Source: Andalucia godoyi (Eukaryota; Discoba; Jakobea; Jakobida; Andaluciidae). From it: a stretch of DNA of 64,000 bases. The DNA lies in contig VRVR01000047.1 of assembly GCA_009859145.1 (NCBI GenBank), positions 128,934 through 192,933 on the forward strand. The letters run 5' to 3'. Positions 19,704-27,717 of this stretch are shown one piece after another (position 1 is the first letter of the stretch; every line of letters starts with the position of its first letter). The position numbers and the translations under genes were made by a program. The notes beneath the pieces were generated by a model. The model made no database searches, was not told the DNA's origin, and saw only the letters and a program-made list of their open reading frames with translations.

Positions 19704-21155
19704 TCAACTGTCCATCATAGTTGTGCGGTGGACAAAGTCTGCTCGCTTTTGCTCTCGTTTTTCAAACAAGCCGGCTCCATGTATGTTGTCCGAGATGACT
19801 AAGACTTCTCCATCTTCATCCGACACTGCGAACAGGCTGCCGTCTTGGGACGCTGCCACGGAAAGCATGGACTTCTCCGCTGCGGGATTGCACCACGACG
19901 TTCCGATCATTGCTACCGGGGCAGGGCTCGTTGTTCCATAAATGCATAGTCCCGAATGGCCCGGAATCGCCAAGTACGACCCGTTTGCGAACGATCGAGG
20001 GACACAGGGGAACGCGCTGTCGGCCAGGAAGGGATTTTCAAATCCCGTGTATTCCATCACAATGTCTCCAGACACAAGCGACAGCAGCGAAGGGCCTCCA
20101 ATCGTGGACATGGAGATGGCAAGCGCGGATGACAATGGAGTGGCATTGTCGATTTCTTTTCGAGCCAGCAGCGCAACCGACGGCTCCTCCAATTGTGAAA
20201 AACTGCGGATGTCTGTCGTGAGCATCTGTGACCCCGTGCAAACAAGGAGCTCGTTTTCCGAGATCCACTGCACGCTTGAAATGTCGTGTTTTGAGTCGTC
20301 CACAAGCACAGAAGAGAGTGTCCTGCTTCGCGGATCCACCAGTGCCACGCGCCCTCTTTCTGTCCCAAGAGCGAACACCCTGCTCGCCGCTCTGTTCACA
20401 TCTGCCATGCACTTCAGCTCTCGGTTTCCCTGTACAGAATAAATAAGTTGCTTCTGCGTTGCATCAAACATCAAAAACGAAGAAGGCATCGCAATCGCGG
20501 CAATTTGATTCGAAGTTTCCATCCACTGCGCCGTCACGAGATCGGATGGTCCGCGGATGATTGCGGGCCGTGAAGTTTCAGCTCCGCTCTCAAGACTCTC
20601 TGTAAGGTTCCAGAACCGAAACGTATTATCCCATGATGCAGTGAACAGCACCTTATTTTCTGAAGAAAACTGCATGTATGCTGCAAAGTCGCTGTGACCT
20701 CTGCATCTTGTCGTCACTCGCAGCGACGACAGCCGCATCGCTTCCAACTGTTTCTTACGCGAATGGTGATGATGATTATGCGCGGTCCAAGTCTTTTGAA
20801 GCGCAACAGACGAAAATGTACTGGACGGAATCGGCGTGTACTTTGCATTCAGCGGTTCCATAGGGACGGCGACCGGTGGCTTTTCACCAGGCTGATTCTG
20901 CGCTGGCTTCTTTTCAACAGGCTTTTCATGTTTTTCAGCCGATTCGGCAACCTGAGGAGCATTTGTTCGGTCTTGAAGGGGATTCATAAGAGCGTTCGAT
21001 GCTTCCCGCTTTGATGCCTTTCTGTTTTCCGTCTGCAAATTCTCCTTGTCGGCCGCAGATATCTTTTTGCACTCGAGCAGAAACACTTTGAGCGTCTGCG
21101 AATACCCATTTTCTTTCAGGTACTCGATAAACAGAGACTCCATGGATGCCTTCAT
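19704..21155 (-). CDS. LisH-domain WD40-repeat protein
   Basis: 483 residues. The N-terminus (MESLFIEYLKENGYSQTLKVFLLE) is a LisH dimerisation motif. It is followed by a disordered Lys/Pro/Gln-rich linker (~residues 35-100), then a beta-propeller starting at RCRGHSDFAAYMQFS with a clear WD-like blade (LFTASWDNTFRFWNL). Later blades are degenerate. LisH plus WD40 is used by scaffold proteins of ubiquitin ligases, dynein regulators and transcription complexes; I cannot assign the orthologue. The first ATG (21153-21155) is used; a second ATG four codons later is equally possible. Convergent with the dioxygenase gene and divergent from the surface-protein gene. Confidence 0.8.
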   Translation of the reverse strand: MKASMESLFIEYLKENGYSQTLKVFLLECKKISAADKENLQTENRKASKREASNALMNPLQDRTNAPQVAESAEKHEKPVEKKPAQNQPGEKPPVAVPMEPLNAKYTPIPSSTFSSVALQKTWTAHNHHHHSRKKQLEAMRLSSLRVTTRCRGHSDFAAYMQFSSENKVLFTASWDNTFRFWNLTESLESGAETSRPAIIRGPSDLVTAQWMETSNQIAAIAMPSSFLMFDATQKQLIYSVQGNRELKCMADVNRAASRVFALGTERGRVALVDPRSRTLSSVLVDDSKHDISSVQWISENELLVCTGSQMLTTDIRSFSQLEEPSVALLARKEIDNATPLSSALAISMSTIGGPSLLSLVSGDIVMEYTGFENPFLADSAFPCVPRSFANGSYLAIPGHSGLCIYGTTSPAPVAMIGTSWCNPAAEKSMLSVAASQDGSLFAVSDEDGEVLVISDNIHGAGLFEKREQKRADFVHRTTMMDS

Positions 21156-21472
21156 CTTGAAGTGTCAACACCTTTGTCTGCAGAGTGGTCTTCTCCACCC
21201 TAAAAATAATAATAATAAAATAATGATAAAATAACATCATCCAAAAAGCCTTTTTCTTGCGAGCTTGCTTGAAAACTGGAAATAAAAACTCGATTTTTGA
21301 CTTAACGGTCAGTAGTTGGGGTTTTCGCTTGAGTCTGCACAACACGCTGCTGCCCTGTAATTACAGACGTTATTTGTCCACTGAAGTGGGATGAGCGGCG
21401 AATGCAGTTTCCGGTATTTTGTTCACACTTCACGGAGCAGTTGACCACATCAGTTGGAATTCTTCGGGGCTG

Positions 21473-22249
21473 ATGGGGTGTGCTTCAGAATGGTGGCCGT
21501 TGCGTGAAGTTGCTTGCATAGTCTTGTGTACTTTGCTGTCGCTGTCGGAAGCACAGTCCTTTCCATATCCGTGTCAGCAAGCAGGGTCCACGACAGTCAT
21601 TCAAAATTCGCTGTACGGATCTGTGCAGTTTAACGTGGACGCATCCGTCATGGCGGCGCAGCTGTCATGCCAGGTTCGATTCGAGCCGAATTCCACATTA
21701 ATAGCTGCTTTGAAAATTTCCAACCCGGTTGCGTGCTTCACGGTTGGGACTCTGAAGTTCTCCGGGACCGCTGCAGTTCATGACTATTCAGTTTATGCAT
21801 ATTTCAACAAAACAAGTCCAGACTTTGTTTTCCTTGCAAAAAAGTCGTGCACCGGTTGCATTACTGCTGGATACTACACTTCAACATTCTGCTCGGCCGT
21901 CGGGGCGTCGCTGGCGATTTCCTTCCTGATGGAGCAGACCTCTACATTCCGCCTTCTCTGGAGCATGCAGAGTTTTGATAATCCTGGCGACGGTGGCAGT
22001 GGCGGTGGCGGCGGAGATGGAGATGGCGGTATGGGCGGCAGAGGAGTGAGCACTGGGATTGGTGTAGCCGTTGCAGCAGTCGTCATTCTTGCAGTGGGTT
22101 TTTCAGTACGGAGGTTCATCCAAAACCGCAAACCGGTGCAGCAGAATGCCGCAGAGGCAGTTCGGGCCGTTCCCCACACTCGGGAGCTTTCCGATAGTCC
22201 ATACGTGAGACTAGAGCGCCATGATCCGGCGCCAGTTTATTACTACTGA
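21473..22249 (+). CDS. Type I single-pass membrane protein, Cys-containing ectodomain
   Basis: 258 residues from the ATG at 21473; the frame also opens from a TTG farther upstream. Parts in order: a signal peptide (residues ~10-28, CIVLCTLLSLSEAQ), a ~150-residue extracellular domain with about seven Cys and N-glycosylation sequons (NST, NKT), a Gly/Asp-rich flexible stalk (GGGGGDGDGGMGG), one transmembrane helix (GIGVAVAAVVILAVGFSV) followed by a basic stop-transfer RRF, and a ~45-residue cytoplasmic tail ending in three Tyr. It resembles a cell-surface receptor or adhesin by layout only; I do not recognise the ectodomain. The tail's Tyr residues (SPYVRL and the terminal YYY) could be sorting or phosphorylation sites, which is inference. 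Confidence 0.7.
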   Translation: MGCASEWWPLREVACIVLCTLLSLSEAQSFPYPCQQAGSTTVIQNSLYGSVQFNVDASVMAAQLSCQVRFEPNSTLIAALKISNPVACFTVGTLKFSGTAAVHDYSVYAYFNKTSPDFVFLAKKSCTGCITAGYYTSTFCSAVGASLAISFLMEQTSTFRLLWSMQSFDNPGDGGSGGGGGDGDGGMGGRGVSTGIGVAVAAVVILAVGFSVRRFIQNRKPVQQNAAEAVRAVPHTRELSDSPYVRLERHDPAPVYYY

Positions 22250-22464
22250 TAATCGCGTGCGCAGAAAGAGAGAGGGGGGGGGGGGGGAAGGCGCGGGGAG
22301 GAGGAAAGGAAAAAAAGAGAGAAAGAAAAAGAAACACGGCGGCGTGTGAATCGCGACCGCGAGGGTGCATGTTAATACGGTACTATACAAGTAGCATGTA
22401 GTGTACAGAGGAGCAATGTGTAAAAAAGAGAAGTCGTATGGCGGAAACGATAGCTCGCAACGAT

Positions 22465-23928
22465 CTATTCTAGGTCATCGTCCCGGTCAGAAAGCCCGTC
22501 TTCACTGTTCGTCGCACTGAGTTCGCCATCGTATGAAATTTCGACTTCTATCACCTCTCCAGACTCGAGATCCATGAGGATCTTCTTGGTGACAGGCTCC
22601 CATCGCAATTTGCCCTGCGGAACCGCCTCTACAAAATAAGGCATCGGAGTCCTTTCTCTTGGACGGTCCTTCTTGTCGAGGCTTGCGCCATCTTTCTTCT
22701 GCACCTCTGCTACACTATCGGAGCCATCCTGCGCGTCTTCATGGTGTGTTGCCTCCTTTTCTTCCTCTTCTTCTCGCAGAAAATCTTCGAATGTGTCCAT
22801 TTCCTCCAGATCCTCCATGGGGTGTCGAAGAATTGCCGCGATTCCCGTGAGATTTCGCAGTTGCTCACCCGACACGTGCATTGCCGAAAACACACTGACT
22901 GCCCCGCCCTGGGATCTGACATCCTCCACAAGCTTCACATACCTTGCACGCTCCTGCAGCCAACTCGGCTTTGTCGACGGTCTGAAAAGGAGCTCATCCG
23001 TAATAAGAAGAGTTGCAACTGCACCGGCGTCGCATGCTGCTCTGACCTGCGCATACCCATAGAACGCCCGATGTGGGTCCACCGCAAGCATCGATATAAA
23101 CTTCTGCAGAACTGCAATCTCTGCCGCGGCTTTTGTATCGCGTAGCTTGCTCTGAATCACAGGATCCGCAAGAACCTCTGCGAGAGAATGCAAGTGGCCA
23201 GAAGACGCTTTGCACATGACAGCAGCTTCCCTCAAGAATGGTGCAAGTTCAGTCCTGTACGGGTCCGTGGACGCTGCGAACGTCATTAGCCGCTGGTTCA
23301 GAAAGCCGACAGATGCCACCAGCACGCACTTGACAACATCCTGCTTGATGCGCAGCAGCGATTTGCAGACCGAGTCGAGAAACCTTGTGATTGACTTTTC
23401 TTGGCTACCAGCCTCTCCACGCTTTTTTGGGATCTTGACCTCGATTTCCTGCAGCAGAATCGTGCGATGCGGAGATACAAGACAGATGTTTGCGAGTCCA
23501 TCGCTCATGATCACCGCTGCAACATCCGCGCGCCTTTGCGTATCGCACGCAGTCTCGACTCGTTCAAGATACATTTTATCCCATTTTTTCTTCTTCAGCA
23601 CACATGTGTCGCCCGGCTCGACAGTAAACGTGTGGAATTGGCCAATCTTGACTTCGGCACGCTCCGTCTTGTTGCGGCCAGACACACGAAGACTCGCTGC
23701 CTCCGGGTCTATATCCAGCTTCGTCACTTCCAGACACAGCGTCAATCGCATGCGCTCCGCTGTAGCAGATCCAGGCGCCGTCGACACCTTACGAACAGTA
23801 CTCATCGTAAGATCGTCTCCTGGCGCAATCAAATAGTACAAGTGCCACAGGTCATCCGGATCCTGCGTCACAAGAGTCATCGACCCCTCTCCTTCTTTCG
23901 CATCAATCTCTCGCTTCACTACCCGCAT
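22465..23928 (-). CDS. PELO: Pelota/Dom34 ribosome-rescue factor
   Basis: 487 residues from the ATG at 23926-23928 (start MRVVKREI, close to the usual MK[L/I]..); the open frame extends 53 codons upstream without an ATG consistent with the family. Three eRF1-like domains are recognisable: an N-terminal domain with DDLWHLYYLIAPGD and the GQFHTFTVEPG strand (~1-135), a central domain (CLVSPHRTILLQEIEVKIPKKR, ~140-265) and a C-terminal domain (GYAQVRAACDAGAVATLLITDELLF, ~270-375). As expected for Pelota, there is no GGQ motif. It works with Hbs1 to split ribosomes stalled on truncated or structured mRNAs (no-go and non-stop decay). After the third domain is an unusual ~110-residue acidic extension ending NSEDGLSDRDDDLE. 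Confidence 0.93.
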   Translation of the reverse strand: MRVVKREIDAKEGEGSMTLVTQDPDDLWHLYYLIAPGDDLTMSTVRKVSTAPGSATAERMRLTLCLEVTKLDIDPEAASLRVSGRNKTERAEVKIGQFHTFTVEPGDTCVLKKKKWDKMYLERVETACDTQRRADVAAVIMSDGLANICLVSPHRTILLQEIEVKIPKKRGEAGSQEKSITRFLDSVCKSLLRIKQDVVKCVLVASVGFLNQRLMTFAASTDPYRTELAPFLREAAVMCKASSGHLHSLAEVLADPVIQSKLRDTKAAAEIAVLQKFISMLAVDPHRAFYGYAQVRAACDAGAVATLLITDELLFRPSTKPSWLQERARYVKLVEDVRSQGGAVSVFSAMHVSGEQLRNLTGIAAILRHPMEDLEEMDTFEDFLREEEEEKEATHHEDAQDGSDSVAEVQKKDGASLDKKDRPRERTPMPYFVEAVPQGKLRWEPVTKKILMDLESGEVIEVEISYDGELSATNSEDGLSDRDDDLE

Positions 23929-24720
23929 CGCCCACGCTCTGCACCACCTCTTCTGATCTCTCCAAAAACTCGCATAAGTCACAAAACAAAATAAACAGGG
24001 AAAACAAAGGGGAAAAAACCTTGCATCTGCTTTGGTTTTTGCATGTAAGCAGCAGTAGCTAGCATCAAGCCGAACAATTGAAAACAATCACGACAACAGC
24101 GGGCTTACAGCAGGTGAAAAACCAGTATAATACCGTTGCCACTAATTGCGGATAGGATGAAGCAATCTAAAGCCCACGTAAAACACAGAAACACTGCCAC
24201 GCGCCATGCGCATGCGTTTGCTGTCTTGACAGCTCCGTCACACGATGCCCGATTCGTTTCGCCTCCCATTTTGATCATGGAATCCCTATACACACACCGC
24301 CGCATTGCATTCTCGCACAGCGACGCTCATTTCATTTCTTTATTCTTGTTGTCCATGCAACGCAGCATCTATCTTGAGAACGTCGCTCATGCCGAGGGGC
24401 GTGTTGGGGCCCACCCCCTTCCCAATCATGCTATGCATGTTGTTGGGTTGCAACATTGATTATGGGTGGTCAGCGATGATTATCCGTGGTTAGCCTACAA
24501 TGTAGGCGTAGACACCTAATTAATGTTTATATGTTTTGTTTGCTGCTTGTTTGTTAGCTGTGGAGAGTGCTGGGTGAGACGATCATTTTGAGTAAGACTT
24601 TTCTTTATTATTACAGATGATTTGCCTACTGAGCGAGAATCTGCAGCTTTTCGTATCGCTGATGACGGATCTTTTATGTGATGCACGGTGCGAAGTGTGA
24701 GATTCTTGTTGTTCGGAGAC
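23929..24720. other. Intergenic spacer with a diverged copy of repeat A
   Basis: 5' flank of the Pelota gene and 3' flank of the DUF72 gene. No protein gene is supported. A short, diverged copy of the interspersed element annotated as repeat A lies at 24359-24512. Confidence 0.5.
24359..24512 (+). repeat. Repeat A, diverged truncated copy
   Basis: Compared with the copies near 36.2-36.7 kb and 50.5-50.9 kb, this one shares the peptide RSIYLENV...GRVGAHPLPN (versus RSIYLKSAVRHVGAYPLPG at 50.7 kb). It also shares the 3' end AATGTAGGCGTA. The upstream half of the element is missing or unrecognisable. Confidence 0.6.
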
Positions 24721-26088
24721 TTACTGCTTTTGAAAGAAGCTGGTGATTTTTGAGACTTTGAACGATTTTTGATCTCCAGTCGGTGTTTCAGGATGCGCGC
24801 GCTTTCTTTGCTGATTGGGACTCGTAACGGGCGTCGACGAGCTTGAAGCCGCAGCAGCAGTGGCAGTGGTAGTAGTAGTAGTAGTCGTAGTAGTTGAAGA
24901 AGAAGAAGAAGAAGAAGAAGAAAGGGCAGAGGGAGAAGAGGAAGAACCATCAGCGCCTGCAGATGCGCCGCCCTGTCCGGGGATTGTGAAATTGGCAGTA
25001 CTGCTCTTCGCAAACATATTCATGATGTCCCTCGACTGTCCGCGGAGTCTCTGTTGACAGTCCTTCCAATTAAGAACTCCGATGGTCGAGTCCTTGGCAT
25101 CATGCACTGCAGTGTGCAGATTCTTAATGTTGTACCACGTCTGAGCGTCCCTGTCGGTGCTCAACAGTACGTAGAACCTTCGTTCGCGAGACAAGCATGC
25201 TGCACTTACATTCTTCATGCAGTTCACATACGCTTCTAATTCCGTCTTCGACAACATCCGATCGTCTCCGGCCCGACGATGCAACCGAACAAACGAGATG
25301 GTATTGCACGTTACGTGTTCTGTTGTCGCTCCATGAAGACCCTTTCCAAGCGCATCGTCGTCCGAAATGCAAAGCACGATCTGCTTTGCACGCATTTGAG
25401 GAATGAATGGCAGCGTGAGATCATACCACTTTCGGTCACGAAATTCCACAGCCATCTTGTACGGTTTGATCTTTTCATAGCAGTGTGCGACATACGCAAA
25501 GTGCTGCTCTGTCGCTGAAAACGATGGAGGGAACTGGAAAACGATACAGCCCAGCTGCCCAGCACTATGCAACGGCTCAAGAGCATCCTTGAAGCGGTTC
25601 CAAGCGATATCCTGCAGCTCCGAGCTCATTGATTCCAGCGCAATGGTATCCGTTCTCTCCACTTGGACTTCTGGCCGAAATGCAAACTGCATATCGTCCG
25701 CCTCGTCCTCATTTGCATTCATTGCTACTTGCAATCCGCTCAGCTTTTGCGATTCGGCATGTCCATTCGCCAGCAGAACACTGCGGACCTCGTGGGGAAG
25801 CGCAGCCACTGGACACGACTTGAAAGTAAAGAGCTGAAAAATCTTGAAGTGGAAGATGAAATTACGCGGAACAACCTTCTGCCAATCCAAAACACGCATG
25901 CGCGTCGGCATTGCATAGTTGGACGAGTCCACTTCCACACACGGAAGCTCGGTCGCATAGTGCTGCAATTGATCCACTCCCGTTCTGCAACGCGAAGGAT
26001 AGAACTTCTTGCTGCTAATAAGAGCCGGCGGCGTCCACGAGCACATCCCGCAACACATATCAATATGATGCGACAAATCCGCAGCCAT
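24721..26088 (-). CDS. DUF72 (YecE-like) TIM-barrel protein with PIP-like C-terminus
   Basis: 455 residues. Residues ~10-335 follow the DUF72/YecE pattern: CGMCSW near the start (the GTSGWSY position), FYPSRC, VEVDSSNY (the VEINSTFY position), FIFHFKIFQ, LGCIVFQFPPSF (the LG..L.QLPP position), YKMAVEFRDRKWY and a late FVRLHRR (the Y.RlHG position). The biochemical role of DUF72 is not established. A low-complexity Ser/Thr/Ala tract (~360-420, encoded by trinucleotide repeats) follows. The tail is basic and ends KVSKITSFFQKQ, resembling a PCNA-interacting peptide without the leading Gln. DUF72 is common in bacteria and archaea and patchy in eukaryotes, so old lateral transfer is possible. The tail would be a eukaryotic addition and suggests a nuclear, replication- or repair-linked role. 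Confidence 0.85.
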   Translation of the reverse strand: MAADLSHHIDMCCGMCSWTPPALISSKKFYPSRCRTGVDQLQHYATELPCVEVDSSNYAMPTRMRVLDWQKVVPRNFIFHFKIFQLFTFKSCPVAALPHEVRSVLLANGHAESQKLSGLQVAMNANEDEADDMQFAFRPEVQVERTDTIALESMSSELQDIAWNRFKDALEPLHSAGQLGCIVFQFPPSFSATEQHFAYVAHCYEKIKPYKMAVEFRDRKWYDLTLPFIPQMRAKQIVLCISDDDALGKGLHGATTEHVTCNTISFVRLHRRAGDDRMLSKTELEAYVNCMKNVSAACLSRERRFYVLLSTDRDAQTWYNIKNLHTAVHDAKDSTIGVLNWKDCQQRLRGQSRDIMNMFAKSSTANFTIPGQGGASAGADGSSSSPSALSSSSSSSSSTTTTTTTTTTATAAAASSSSTPVTSPNQQRKRAHPETPTGDQKSFKVSKITSFFQKQ

Positions 26089-26589
26089 TTCTTACAGCCT
26101 CCTCCTTCTCCTTTTTTGCGAACGCAACGATGAACGGCGAGCGGAAAATAGAAACGTCAATGACAACTTCTTTCGTGGCCGAGCCGGAACTGTTACAAAA
26201 ACAAAAACATACAACATACAGACAACATCATCGGAAATAGTCGGAAACAGTCGGAAACAGTCGGGAAAAGTCGGGAATCAGAGGAAGCGTGACTTGGATG
26301 AACGTATCTCGTACGTTCGGTGAGGATTTGCCAGTTGCGAGTTGCGAAAGGTCACGGCTTGCAGAGCCGTGCAGACCGCGGTCCGTGGATGATTCCGTGT
26401 CCTGCTTTTTGGATTGCTGGCCAGAGCCTGCGCGGATACACATTGGTACACAAAGCAACGCAGTGAAATATGGTAAATTAATGAAATAATTTAACAAACG
26501 GATACACTTAACCAACAAACCACAAACCACAAACCACAAACAGCAAACGACAAACGACAAACAATCTATCTATCTCCGAGACGGTCTCT
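26089..26589. other. Intergenic with two short tandem repeats
   Basis: No gene is visible. Contains a ~10-bp tandem (CAGTCGGAAA-like, about five imperfect copies, 26229-26280) and a 7-bp tandem (ACAAACC/ACAAACG-like, about 26512-26562). It separates the 5' end of the DUF72 gene from the 3' end of the tail-anchored protein gene, both on the minus strand. Confidence 0.6.
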
Positions 26590-27225
26590 CTAGCATGCAG
26601 TGAACGCACTGTTTGAACATGGTTTCACAATAGTTACGAGCACAGCGGAGAGGGCAACGAACAGCGATGCATACGAAACGTACGAAACGGAGCGAACCGC
26701 TCTTGGTGACAGCGGCCTTGAGCTGCGACACACCATCATCATCCACTTCGGCTCTGAATATCTATATTCCTCTTCATCAACCTCATTTGGATCAGCAGAC
26801 ATACCCTGAGCCTCGCTGTTCAGGCCCGGAAACGCCGTCTCCACCATCAGACAAGACCGCGCAATTTCGGTCTCTTCATCATCAGCACCGCCGCAATCAC
26901 GGCCCCGGCCACTGTCGCTGCCACTGGAGTTTGACGGCTGCGTGTCTTGTTGCTCGTCGACCGGGTGCTGTTCTGGATTGTGTTGTACAGACGCTGCCGA
27001 TCGAGAAGCGTGCAGAACAGGAGACGGAGAGGAAGGAGAAGGAGAAGGAGAAGGAGAACGATCTTGGATGGACTGTGTGATCCGATCGCTCATCGGTTGC
27101 GCTACATGCTCGTGATCCGGCGCAGTCGTGTCTTCTATACGGTTCTTCCCAACGTGGTCTTCCATGATAAACAGATGCGTTCCGGCGGTCAGTTCGGGCA
27201 ATTCTTGACTCGGTGAGTTGGACAT
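26590..27225 (-). CDS. Hypothetical tail-anchored acidic/Ser-rich protein
   Basis: 211 residues from the first ATG (27223-27225). Mostly disordered and rich in Ser, Pro, Asp, Glu and Gln, with an SP-dipeptide run (SPSPSPSPSSPSPV). It ends with one hydrophobic helix (SYASLFVALSAVLVTIV) and ten residues, the layout of a C-terminally tail-anchored protein. No domain is recognised. It is divergent from the receptor-like gene at 27718, across a ~490-bp spacer. Composition favours a real but fast-evolving gene; a spurious ORF cannot be excluded. Confidence 0.5.
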   Translation of the reverse strand: MSNSPSQELPELTAGTHLFIMEDHVGKNRIEDTTAPDHEHVAQPMSDRITQSIQDRSPSPSPSPSSPSPVLHASRSAASVQHNPEQHPVDEQQDTQPSNSSGSDSGRGRDCGGADDEETEIARSCLMVETAFPGLNSEAQGMSADPNEVDEEEYRYSEPKWMMMVCRSSRPLSPRAVRSVSYVSYASLFVALSAVLVTIVKPCSNSAFTAC

Positions 27226-27717
27226 GGGAGGTGCTTCGGCAGGGTGCAAACACAGGCGGCGATGATCACTCGTTACAGAATGGGCGAGAGTAAGCAACTG
27301 AGAGTATGACTGAGTAATTAAGCGATGAACTGAGTGTGAGAAATGAGAGAGAGAGAGAGAGAGAGTGAGTAATCGAGTGACGTTTTTCGTTTGCTTTGTG
27401 ATTGTTCGGGGTTTGACAATTTCCGCAATCGATCGGGCATTTCCAACATGTCAATATGTCCAACCTTGGGATAGATTCTAACACTTGAGTCGCCTGTCCA
27501 TCGTTTTTTGTTGGAAAATGCAACCCCCGCAGTTTACTTGAGGCTTTTCTTTTTCATCTCCGTTTTGGTTTTGGCTTTTGGCTTTTGGCTTTTGGCTTTT
27601 GGCTTTTGGCTTTTGGCTTTTGGCTTTTGGCTTTTGGCTTTTGGCTTTTGGTTTTGGTTTTGGTTTTGCTTTTTTGATTTCAATCGAGACTGGGACTTGG
27701 AGGGAGCAAATGAAAGA
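27226..27717. promoter_or_regulatory. Divergent promoter region with heptanucleotide repeat
   Basis: Spacer between the tail-anchored gene (minus) and the 7TM gene (plus). It holds a (GA)n run at 27347-27365 and a long (GGCTTTT)n array that ends ~48 nt before the 7TM ATG. The frame of the 7TM gene stays open through the array from a TTG at 27508, but the translated heptamers give an implausible FGFWLLA repeat. Confidence 0.5.
27564..27669 (+). repeat. (GGCTTTT)n heptanucleotide array
   Basis: About twelve near-perfect GGCTTTT units, degenerating to GGTTTT at the end, immediately upstream of the receptor-like gene at 27718. Confidence 0.95.

Noticed and set aside
24516-25013. 165-codon ORF with Leu/Pro-rich repeat overlapping the DUF72 3' end
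   Set aside because: Its Leu run is the trinucleotide repeat of the DUF72 linker read in another frame.
27508-27717. N-terminal extension of the 7TM gene through the heptamer array
   Set aside because: Begins at TTG and translates the repeat into FGFWLLA units; the first ATG at 27718 gives a normal protein.
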